From assembly GCF_900104725.1 (NCBI RefSeq), contig NZ_LT629758.1:620001-684000 (forward strand): a stretch of DNA of 64,000 nt, written 5' to 3'. The DNA comes from Actinoplanes derwentensis (GTDB taxonomy: Bacteria > Actinomycetota > Actinomycetes > Mycobacteriales > Micromonosporaceae). Under the pieces are notes generated by a model. It saw nothing but the letters and a program-made list of their open reading frames with translations, was not told the origin of the DNA and made no database searches. Positions 7,406-14,096 of this stretch are shown here, piece by piece (the stretch's first letter is position 1; each line of letters begins with the position of its first letter). A program made the position numbers and the translations under genes.

Positions 7406-8170
7406 TCAGGCAAGCCCGCGGCGGATCGTGATCTCCACGGGGGAGTAGTCGCCGTCGGCCCGCTCCAGTTCGTACGGCGCGTCCGGCATCAGCGGTGGCT
7501 GGGCCATGAAACGCGGCCGCACCCCGTGATGTGGTTGCGCCGCGTGCACCAGGAACGGGTGGCACAGGAACACGTCGCCAGGCGAACCGGTGGCGAGGGC
7601 TTCCGGCCGGTGATCGGAAGCCGCCACCAGATCGGGGGCGAGCTTCAGCCCGCTCGCGCCGTCCTCCCCGTACCCGGCCAGCACCTTCGGCACGTCCAGG
7701 TGCGAACCGACCCGGATCCGGGTCGGGGCGTCCGCCACACCGACCTCACTGAACAGGAACAGCATCAACAGGGCACGCCCCCGCGAGCGAAGATTGGTGA
7801 AGTACCAGCTCTCGCCCTCCGGCAGGTAGCTGCCCTCGATGTGCCAGCCCGCGTCGTCCGGTTCCGTCTCGTGCGGGAACCGTAGCGGGAAGGAGCCCAG
7901 CGAGTACCGTGGCCGCCACCGTCCCGGCCCGGCGAGCAGGTCGTAGGCGTGGTGCAGGTACGGCGAGTTGGGCGCGGCCGCGAACGGTCCCTGCCCCATC
8001 TCGGCCACCCAGTGCACCGGTTTCGTCCACGTCGCCGGATCGTCCGGGTCACAGCCGGTCTCCCGCCAGAGCAACCGAGCACCGTCCGCGGCGACACGCG
8101 GCGCGACGGCACCCGCCAGTTTCACGAACCCGTCCCGAACAAACCGAGCTGTCAGAGTGGCGTCATCCAT
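7406..8170 (-). CDS. PhyH (phytanoyl-CoA dioxygenase) family protein with HxE motif
   Basis: The 254-residue protein fits the PhyH Fe(II)/2-oxoglutarate dioxygenase family: an N-terminal helix MDDATLTARFVRDGFVKL, the central jelly-roll, DVFLCHPFLVHAAQPHHG with the distal histidine, and the arginine in RPRFMAQPP that would bind 2-oxoglutarate. The proximal metal motif reads WHIEGSY, i.e. HxE where most of the family has HxD. Carboxylate swap can keep iron binding, but activity must be treated as uncertain. ATG 8170 is chosen by the family-typical N-terminus; an in-frame start at 8248 would add an Arg-rich leader. It converges on the AsnC regulator gene with an 7-bp gap. Confidence 0.82.
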   Translation of the reverse strand: MDDATLTARFVRDGFVKLAGAVAPRVAADGARLLWRETGCDPDDPATWTKPVHWVAEMGQGPFAAAPNSPYLHHAYDLLAGPGRWRPRYSLGSFPLRFPHETEPDDAGWHIEGSYLPEGESWYFTNLRSRGRALLMLFLFSEVGVADAPTRIRVGSHLDVPKVLAGYGEDGASGLKLAPDLVAASDHRPEALATGSPGDVFLCHPFLVHAAQPHHGVRPRFMAQPPLMPDAPYELERADGDYSPVEITIRRGLA

Positions 8171-8371
8171 GCCGCCAGCGTGCCCGGCCCGGTTCCGGCG
8201 CGCCCGACATCTTCCGCGCCGCTTCCATCGGGCGCGCCGGCCCACCACATGATCTTCGTAAGCGGTGCGGTTTTCGGGTGGTTGCTTCTCCGGTTGGCGG
8301 GTTCGGCGGTTCGGCGGTTCGGCACAAACTTCTTCTTACACTTTTCTGCGTGGGTGCGAGAAAATTTAGGT
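8171..8371. other. Intergenic, locally A/T-richer, no gene seen
   Basis: About 200 bp between the PhyH start and a stretch of coding debris. A locally A+T-rich part around 8325-8371 includes ACTTCTTCTTACACTTTTC and GAAAATTTAGG, the lowest-GC spot in this part of the window. It may hold promoters in either direction, but I see no well-spaced -35/-10 pair. Confidence 0.4.
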
Positions 8372-8760
8372 ATGACTCAGCCAACGTTGTTCAGCGTTGC
8401 GGGAATGCGTGGCCGGGCCAAGTAGAGGAACTATTGCCCCGACCGTGACGAGTTTCGTCGTGACCATGAAAAGCGGCGTTCCTGCGGGCTTCAGCGCCGC
8501 CGCGCCGAGAAGCTTCGCCGCATTCGTGAACGCGACTCCATCGCCTTATCCAGCGACGATCGAGAGTGGTCGGCTTCTCTCACACCGAAGTCTCCGCCGA
8601 CATCGAATCGGCCTTTCCGGGCGCCTCACGGTGGCTTCGAACGGTGCTACCGCCCCCGATGGTGGGCTGTCCTGCGCGGTCAATCAGTCGCGCGGCCCAT
8701 CGGGCGCCGCCCCGACGCCCGATCTCAGGAGAATAAGTCGTTCAGGCCGGGCTCGGCGTC
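8372..8760 (+). pseudogene. Coding debris, family not recognised
   Basis: ATG 8372 opens a frame (MTQPTLFSVAGMRGRAK) that stops at TAG 8423. The same frame then continues as a charged helix (CPDRDEFRRDHEKRR, ending near SSDDREW). From about 8530 a different frame reads like protein again (GFSHTEVSADIESAFPGASR, then WLRTVLPPPM) until TAA near 8736. Such alternation of plausible protein pieces between frames, with no intact reading frame and weaker codon bias, suggests an old gene broken by a stop and frameshifts. The charged repeat-like part resembles the linker ahead of some HNH nucleases, but I cannot confirm a family. It may simply be non-coding. Confidence 0.25.
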
Positions 8761-8882
8761 GGACGGAAATCCTGAAATGCGCGGCAGCGGAGAATCGCAC
8801 CCTGAGCGGCCACACGGAAAGAGCGCGCGGGAGGTTTCCGGCGCTGCTGGTGGCCTGCTGATGGCTGCGGTGGAGAGGGGGC

Positions 8883-9782
8883 ATGGTGATCTCGGTGCTG
8901 AATCGGCTTGTGGAGATCGTCGAGGAGGGGCTGACCGGGGACTTCGACGTCACGGCGGTGGCGCGGGGGCTGGGTACTACCGAGTATCACCTTCGCCGGA
9001 TGTTCTCCTCGTTGGCGGGCATGCCGCTGTCGGAGTATGTGCGTCGTCGTCGGATGACCGTTGCCGCCGCCGATGTCGTTCAGGGTGAGGTGGACCTGTT
9101 GACGGTTGCCGTTCGGCACGGGTACGGGTCGGTGGAGGCCTTCGGGCGGGCGTTTCGGGCGGTGCACGGGGCTGGGCCCGGGGAAGTGCGCCGGGATGGA
9201 GGGCCGCTGCGGAGTCAGCCTCGGCTCGGGTTTCGGCTTACCGTTGACGGGAGCGAGCGGATGGATGCCCGGATCGCCGACCGGCCCGGGTTTCGGCTCG
9301 TCGGGTTCGCCGTTCGGGTTCCGCTGGTTCACCGAGGGGTCAACCCGCACATTCGGCGGCATGTCGCGGCGCTTCCGGCGGCGGAGCACGTTCGGTTGAA
9401 GGCCCTCGGTGACACTGTGCCGGGTGGTCTGCTCGCGGTCAGCGACGACCTTGATCCGGACCGGGCCGAGGGCAGTGAGCTGACCTATCTGCACGGGGTC
9501 GCGGTGTTGCCGGGCACGCCGGTCCCCGAAGAGTTCGACGTCATCGAAGTCCCGGCCGGACGGTGGGTGGTCGTCCGGGCCGCCGGGCCGCATCCGCAGA
9601 GCCTGCAGAAAGTCTGGGCCGCGACCGCGACCGAGTGGTTCCCGTCGAATCCGTGGCGTCAGCGGCCCGGTCCGGAGATCGTCGCGGTGCTCGATCGGGG
9701 CGCCGATCTCAGCACCGCGACCTGTGAGCTCTGGCTGCCCGTCGAACCGGCTCCGCTGACCCCCACCTCCGGCCCGCCGTGA
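8883..9782 (+). CDS. AraC-type regulator with GyrI-like effector domain
   Basis: The 299-residue protein has an N-terminal AraC DNA-binding domain (about residues 1-105: FDVTAVARGLGTTEYHLRRM, PLSEYVRRRRM, VAVRHGYGSVEAFGRAFR). A GyrI/Rob-type effector-binding domain follows (about residues 120-290: RPGFRLVGFAVRVPLVH, then FDVIEVPAGRWVVVRAAGPH, and a W-x-x-T-x-E-W-F-P block). This order matches Rob-like regulators that bind hydrophobic or cationic ligands. ATG 8883 has a GGAGAGGGG site just upstream. Its stop codon coincides with the first base pairs of a 41-bp tandem repeat, so the repeat array may have altered the 3' end. Confidence 0.9.
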   Translation: MVISVLNRLVEIVEEGLTGDFDVTAVARGLGTTEYHLRRMFSSLAGMPLSEYVRRRRMTVAAADVVQGEVDLLTVAVRHGYGSVEAFGRAFRAVHGAGPGEVRRDGGPLRSQPRLGFRLTVDGSERMDARIADRPGFRLVGFAVRVPLVHRGVNPHIRRHVAALPAAEHVRLKALGDTVPGGLLAVSDDLDPDRAEGSELTYLHGVAVLPGTPVPEEFDVIEVPAGRWVVVRAAGPHPQSLQKVWAATATEWFPSNPWRQRPGPEIVAVLDRGADLSTATCELWLPVEPAPLTPTSGPP

Positions 9783-10063
9783 CGACCGGTGACCGCTACG
9801 CCCGGCCCACCGGCCCGCCGTGACGACCAGTGACCGCTACGCCCGGCCCACCGGCCCGCCGTGACGACCGGTGACCGCTACGCCCGGCCCTTGGACCCGG
9901 CGTGACGGCGGTGGCTGCCGTGTTCGGTGTGCCGGGCTGGCGTGACGGTCGGTGGCCGCTGCGTTGAGCTCGCCGGACTTGTGTGACGGCCGGTGACTGC
10001 CGGGTTTGGCCTGTCGGGTCGGTGCGGCGGGCGGTGGGCACCGCATTCGGCCCGGCGGTCGCG
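9779..10063. repeat. Tandem repeat, 41-bp period, about seven copies
   Basis: Units beginning GTGACGACCGGTGACCGCT start at 9779, 9820, 9861, 9902, 9942, 9983 and, decayed, at 10022-10024. The first two copies differ by a single base; similarity falls with each copy rightwards. The array starts inside the stop codon of the upstream regulator gene and runs into the dispersed element at 10042. Copies keep GTGACG-N3-GGTG as the core. No protein is encoded convincingly on either strand. Confidence 0.85.
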
Positions 10064-10150
10064 GGGTGGCCTTGCGCCGGGGCCGCCTCGCGGGGTGGAG
10101 GCGGTCGGCGTTTGGTGGAACGTACCGGAAAAGGGCTTGAAAGGGTTTTA
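10042..10150. repeat. Dispersed intergenic element, copy A
   Basis: Bases 10042-10074 (starting CGCATTCGGCCCGGCGGTCG) match 26527-26559 with one difference in 33. Both copies then end in GTACCGGAAA followed by GGG and T-rich sequence running exactly into the TAA stop of a leftward gene (here the aminotransferase at 10148-10150, there the histidine kinase at 26618-26620). Both copies lie between convergent genes. Copy A lacks the left arm of the large inverted repeat found at copy B. Confidence 0.7.
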
Positions 10151-11353
10151 CTGGCGGTATGTCGAGAGGAAATCGCTGAAGCGGCCGATCGCCTCGTCCA
10201 GGACGTCTACGGGGGCCAGGAAGACGAAGCGGACGTGGTCGGAAGTGTCGATGTTGAAGCCGCTACCATGGGACAGGAGCAGGTGTTTCGACTCCAGCAG
10301 ATCGATGATCAGGCGCTCGTCGTCGCGGATCTTGTGGATCTCTGGGTTCAGGCGGGCGAACAGGTAGAGGGCTCCGTCGGGGCGGAAGCACTCGACGCCG
10401 GGGATCGCCGTCAGGGAGCGCCACGCGTGTTCGCGCTGGTCGTAGAGGCGGCCGCCGGGGCGGACCAACGGCTCGATGCTCTGGTAGCCGCCCAGCGCTG
10501 TCTGGATGGCGTGCTGGGCCGGCACGTTGGGGCACAGGCGCATGTTGGCCAGCAGCTGGAGGCCTTCCAGATAGTCGGTGTCCTGCAGGCCGAAACCGGT
10601 GATCGCCAGCCAGCCGGAGCGGAAGCCGGCGGCGCGGTGGGTTTTCGACAGGCCGCCCATGCTGATCATCGGGACGTCGGGGGCGATCGCGGCGGCGGTG
10701 TGGTGGACCGCCTCGTCGTAGATGATCTTGTCGTAGATCTCGTCGGCGAAGACCAGCAGGCCGTGGCGGCGGGCCAGGTTCAGCATGCCCTCGAGGACCT
10801 CGCGGGAGTAGACCGCGCCGGTCGGGTTGTTCGGGTTGATGATCACCATGGCTCGGGTGTTCGCGGTGATCCGGGACGCCAGGTGTTCCAGGTCGGGCTG
10901 CCAGCCGTTGCTCTCGTCGCAGCGGTAGTGCACCGCCCGGCCGCCACACAGGGTCACCGCGCCGGTCCACAGCGGGTAGTCCGGGGCCGGGACCAGCACC
11001 TCGTCGCCGTTGTCGAGCAGCGCCTGCAGCGACATCACGATCAGCTCGGAGACGCCGTTGCCGAGCATCACGTCTTCCGGCTGGACTTCGGTGACGCCCT
11101 GGAGCTGGTACTTCTGGGCGACAGCGACCCGCGCCGAGTAGATGCCGCGCGCGTCGCTGTAACCCTGCGCGGCGTTCAGATTGTGGACCATGTCGGCGAC
11201 GATCGGTGTCGGCGTGGCGAGGCCCCAGGGCGCCGGATTGCCGATGTTCAGCTTGATGATCTTGTGACCGGCGTCCTCCAGCTCCGTTGCCCGGCGCAGG
11301 ACCGGCCCGCGAATGTCGTATCGGACAGCCTTGAGCCGTTGCGCCTGCTTCAC
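10148..11353 (-). CDS. alaA: Alanine-type aminotransferase (AlaA-like, class I/II PLP enzyme)
   Basis: The 401-residue protein matches the E. coli AlaA pattern along its whole length: YDIRGPVLRRA, KLNIGNPAPWG, GYSDARGIYSAR, MLGNGVSELIV, VPAPDYPLWTGAV, INPNNPTGAVYS, FADEIYDKIIYD, and MRLCPNVPAQHAIQTALGGY. The PLP lysine is K237 in GGLSKTHRAAGFRSGW, and the arginine that holds the substrate carboxylate sits near the C-terminus. AlaA-type enzymes interconvert pyruvate and alanine with glutamate as donor. The start ATG 11353 gives the expected length. The gene is alone, with the stop codon embedded in a repeat element. Confidence 0.93.
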   Translation of the reverse strand: MKQAQRLKAVRYDIRGPVLRRATELEDAGHKIIKLNIGNPAPWGLATPTPIVADMVHNLNAAQGYSDARGIYSARVAVAQKYQLQGVTEVQPEDVMLGNGVSELIVMSLQALLDNGDEVLVPAPDYPLWTGAVTLCGGRAVHYRCDESNGWQPDLEHLASRITANTRAMVIINPNNPTGAVYSREVLEGMLNLARRHGLLVFADEIYDKIIYDEAVHHTAAAIAPDVPMISMGGLSKTHRAAGFRSGWLAITGFGLQDTDYLEGLQLLANMRLCPNVPAQHAIQTALGGYQSIEPLVRPGGRLYDQREHAWRSLTAIPGVECFRPDGALYLFARLNPEIHKIRDDERLIIDLLESKHLLLSHGSGFNIDTSDHVRFVFLAPVDVLDEAIGRFSDFLSTYRQ

Positions 11354-11460
11354 CAGGACACTCTCCCTATCGGTCGACGGTCGTGTCCGCCGAAGCGTAG
11401 CTACTCACCCTTGTTTCCCAGCAGTCCAATTCCCGCCCTATGGTCTGCTGAGCAGCAGGC

Positions 11461-12132
11461 TCAGGGGCGGGTCAGCGCGGTGGCCGACAGGCATTCGGTG
11501 ACGTAGGGCAGCGCGTGCGAGCCACGACCGAGCAGGGCCGGATGGGTGGCGAGCAACTGGCGGACCTGGGCCAGGACGGCGGCGCGTTCGTCGGCCGGCA
11601 GCAGGACGATGTTGCTGCGGCCGGTGACCAGTTCGATCAGCTGGTCCGGGCGCAGCGGGTGGGTCCACCCGAAGGTGGCGCGGTCGGCGGGGCCGAACGG
11701 CGGGCCGAGCCGGGGATGGCGGCGGGCGTCGGGGCTGCCGATGATCTCGCCGAGGCGGGCGGCCCAGTCGACGCGGTCGTCGCGGGCGTTCCAGATCAGG
11801 GCCAGCCGGCCGCCGGGCCGCAGCACCCGGACCACCTCGGGTAGTGCCCGCTCCGGGTCGGCCCAGTGCCAGCTCTCGCCGGCCACCACGACGTCGGCGG
11901 AGCCGGCCGGCAGCGGGATCTGTTCGGTGCCGCCGACGTGGGTGACCACCTCGGGCAGGGCGCGGCGCAGTTCGGTGAGCATCGCGGCGGACGGGTCCAC
12001 CGCCACCACGTCCAGGCCGCGGGCCCGCAGCCGCCGGGTGAGCCGCCCGGTTCCGGCGCCGAGCTCGACGACCCGCGGCGTGCTGTCGGGCAGCAGCCAG
12101 TCGAGAGCCTCGGCCGGGTACCGGTCATCCAC
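11461..12132 (-). CDS. Class I SAM-dependent methyltransferase (Methyltransf_11 type)
   Basis: The 223-residue protein has VVELGAGTGRLTRRL (motif I, about residues 21-35), VVAVDPSAAMLTELR (acidic loop), SADVVVAGESWHWADPERAL and VLRPGGRLALIWN (motif III). The WHWAD phrase after motif II is common in a bacterial subgroup of putative trans-aconitate-like methyltransferases with unknown substrates. GTG 12132 is chosen because a TAGGAT box lies seven bases upstream (leaderless start). Its neighbours give no functional hint. Confidence 0.88.
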   Translation of the reverse strand: MDDRYPAEALDWLLPDSTPRVVELGAGTGRLTRRLRARGLDVVAVDPSAAMLTELRRALPEVVTHVGGTEQIPLPAGSADVVVAGESWHWADPERALPEVVRVLRPGGRLALIWNARDDRVDWAARLGEIIGSPDARRHPRLGPPFGPADRATFGWTHPLRPDQLIELVTGRSNIVLLPADERAAVLAQVRQLLATHPALLGRGSHALPYVTECLSATALTRP

Positions 12133-12139
12133 GGGCGTG

Positions 12140-12145
12140 ATCCTA
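12140..12145 (-). promoter_or_regulatory. -10 box for leaderless methyltransferase gene
   Basis: On the minus strand TAGGAT is followed by seven bases and GTG 12132. There is no Shine-Dalgarno sequence. Confidence 0.5.
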
Positions 12146-12192
12146 ACCCGCTTTGTCCTAGGACGCTTTAGCGGGTGTGTTGTGGAGCAGGT

Positions 12193-12218
12193 GTTTCAAA
12201 GGATCTCGGTCGGGGCAA
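12193..12218 (+). promoter_or_regulatory. Stress-sigma type promoter ahead of csbD
   Basis: GTTT (12193-12196), a 16-base spacer and GGGCAA (12213-12218) resemble the actinobacterial SigB/SigH/SigF consensus GTTT-N14-16-GGGTAT. It lies about 60 bases before the CsbD start, and CsbD genes are general-stress genes in this group. Pattern match only; two bases of the -10 differ. Confidence 0.5.
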
Positions 12219-12276
12219 CCTCTGATGCGTAAGCAAGAACGCGGCACCGCAGCACTGGACCAAGGAGGACGGGCGC

Positions 12277-12468
12277 ATGAGCATCACCGACAAGGTCAAG
12301 AACAAGGCCGAGGAACTGACCGGCAAGGCCAAGCAGAGCGTCGGCCAGGCGACCGACAACGAGCGCCTCATCGCCGAGGGCAAGGCCCAGGAGACCGCGG
12401 CGCACGCCAAGCAGGCCGGTGAGCACGTCAAGGACGCCGGCAAGGACGTTCGCGACACCTTCAGCTAG
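12277..12468 (+). CDS. CsbD family stress protein
   Basis: The 63-residue hydrophilic protein begins MSITDKVKNKAEELTGKAKQ and continues with VGQATDNERLIAEGKAQE, the hallmark of the CsbD family. It is all helix-forming Lys/Glu/Ala with repeats of the K-x-A-x-E type and no cysteine or aromatic core. CsbD proteins are induced by general stress (SigB regulon in Bacillus); their molecular role is unknown. The start has a strong AAGGAGGACGG site upstream. It is monocistronic with a terminator at 12548. Confidence 0.95.
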   Translation: MSITDKVKNKAEELTGKAKQSVGQATDNERLIAEGKAQETAAHAKQAGEHVKDAGKDVRDTFS

Positions 12469-12547
12469 CCGGCGGCCCGCCGGGGGTCTCAGCGGCCGTA
12501 AGGGCGGCCGAGGGCATCAGGTTCACCGGCGGCTTCGCGGGCGATGG

Positions 12548-12578
12548 AAAGGCGGGACCCGGTTCGGGTCCCGCCTTT
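12548..12578. terminator. Bidirectional terminator between csbD and kamA
   Basis: AAAGGCGGGACCC and GGGTCCCGCCTTT form a 13-bp perfect stem around a five-base loop. It ends the rightward csbD transcript and lies three bases after the leftward lysine 2,3-aminomutase stop codon. Confidence 0.9.
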
Positions 12579-12580
12579 CA

Positions 12581-13933
12581 TCATTGCTGCTGCTTGCGCC
12601 ACCACGCCTGGCCGGACTCCGGGAGGGAGTCGATCGGGTCGTAGTAGGCGAACTGCTTACCGAGGGCGTCGCTGTCGTCGGCCTCGATGGAGGTGCGGTA
12701 GTTCTTGGTCCAGTACGAGATGCCGTGCTCACGGTCGTAGTCGGCGATCATGTGGACCCATCGTTTGCCGACGAACGGCACGTCACAGACGATGCGGGGC
12801 GTCGCGTACCCGGGTAGGTAGCCCATCATGTCGTGCTGCAGCTGCTGGGCCTGCCAGACCGGGACCCGCCAGTGCTCCGCGTTGGGGATCATGTCGCACA
12901 TGTAGAAGTAGTAGGGCAGGATGCCGGCCTCACCCTGCAGCGCGAAGCACAGATCGAGCAGTTCGGTGACCCCGGCGTTGACGCCGCGCATCAGGACGCC
13001 CTGGTTGCGGACGTCGCGGACCCCCACTTCCAGGAGGGTACGAACCGCGCGGGCCACCGTGGGCGTCAGCGAGTTCACGTGGTTGACGTGGGTGTGCACG
13101 GCCAGGTTGACGCCGCGCCGTTCGGCGGTGACGGCGACCCGGTGCATGCCCTCGACCACGTCGTCCTGCAGCCAGTGCTGGGGGAGCCCGGCCAGGGCCT
13201 TGGTGGCGAGCCGGATGTCGCGGACGGTCGGCACCGACAGCAGGCCCATCAGGTACTGCTCGAGTTGTTTCCACGGGACGTTCGCGACGTCACCTCCGGA
13301 GACGACCACATCTCGTACACCCGGGTGGGTCTTGAGGTAGGCCAGGTGCGCCTCGTAGCGGTCGGCCGGCTTCTGCAGCAGTTTGAGTTTGGCGACCGTG
13401 GGGGTGCTGTTGCCGACCAGGTCCATCCGGGTGCAGTGCCCGCAATACTGCGGGCAGGTGGAGAGCAGCTCGGCGAGCACCTTGGTCGGGTAACGGTGGG
13501 TGAGGCCCTCGGCGACCCACATGTCGTGCTCGTGCAGGGAGTCGCGGGCGGCGTGCGGGTGGGACGGCCAGTCGGCGCGCCGGTCGGAGGCGACCGGGAG
13601 CATGTAACGGCGGATCGGGTCGGCGTGGAACGCGGCCGTGTCCGGAACCCGGTCCGGGACCATCGTGTTGATCATCTGGGGTGGCAGCAGCATCGACATG
13701 GTGGCCAGCTGCCTCTGGTCGGTCTCCAGGTCGGTGTAGAAGCTCTCGTCGACCAGGTCGCCGAGCACGGCGCGGAGCTGCCGGGCGTTCTTGACGCAGT
13801 TGACCCGCTGCCACTGGGCGGACTGCCACTGAGCGGCGGTGACGTCGCGCCAGCCGGGGAACCGGGTCCAGTCCGGCTCGGTCAGCTCGCGCCGCCGGTA
13901 TTCATACGGCTGGCCTGCGTCGGGTTCTCCCAC
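12581..13933 (-). CDS. kamA: Lysine 2,3-aminomutase (KamA family radical SAM enzyme)
   Basis: The 450-residue protein carries the radical-SAM cluster motif CPQYCGHC (C160, C164, C167), YEYRRRELTEPDWTRFPGW at the N-terminus, DPIRRYMLPVASDRR, RDVVVSGGDVANVPWKQLE, NHVNSLTP, QGVLMRGVNAG, and ILPYYFYMCDMIPNAEHWRV. Family members use SAM plus PLP to convert L-alpha-lysine to beta-lysine, a precursor of compatible solutes and some antibiotics. GTG 13933 is the start: AGGAGG sits five bases upstream. The motif GGDVANVPW departs slightly from the usual GGDPL. Neither the beta-lysine acetyltransferase AblB nor an antibiotic cluster is adjacent, so the fate of the product is unclear. Confidence 0.9.
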   Translation of the reverse strand: MGEPDAGQPYEYRRRELTEPDWTRFPGWRDVTAAQWQSAQWQRVNCVKNARQLRAVLGDLVDESFYTDLETDQRQLATMSMLLPPQMINTMVPDRVPDTAAFHADPIRRYMLPVASDRRADWPSHPHAARDSLHEHDMWVAEGLTHRYPTKVLAELLSTCPQYCGHCTRMDLVGNSTPTVAKLKLLQKPADRYEAHLAYLKTHPGVRDVVVSGGDVANVPWKQLEQYLMGLLSVPTVRDIRLATKALAGLPQHWLQDDVVEGMHRVAVTAERRGVNLAVHTHVNHVNSLTPTVARAVRTLLEVGVRDVRNQGVLMRGVNAGVTELLDLCFALQGEAGILPYYFYMCDMIPNAEHWRVPVWQAQQLQHDMMGYLPGYATPRIVCDVPFVGKRWVHMIADYDREHGISYWTKNYRTSIEADDSDALGKQFAYYDPIDSLPESGQAWWRKQQQ

Positions 13934-14096
13934 CGGATCCTCCTGATGTTGGACTGCGGCCCAAGCTACCGGAGAATATCCGGTCCAGGTAGCGATCAAA
14001 CGTAAAATCTGCGGTCAATCGGCTCTTGATCGCGATTGTTTCATGTGGTGAGGTGGGTGTGGAGGACATGTGCCGGAGAGCGGCAGACTGACCGGC

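Noticed and set aside
9779..10063. The 41-bp repeat array as a CRISPR.
   Set aside because: Units are head-to-tail without unique spacers, copies decay steadily, and no cas gene is nearby.
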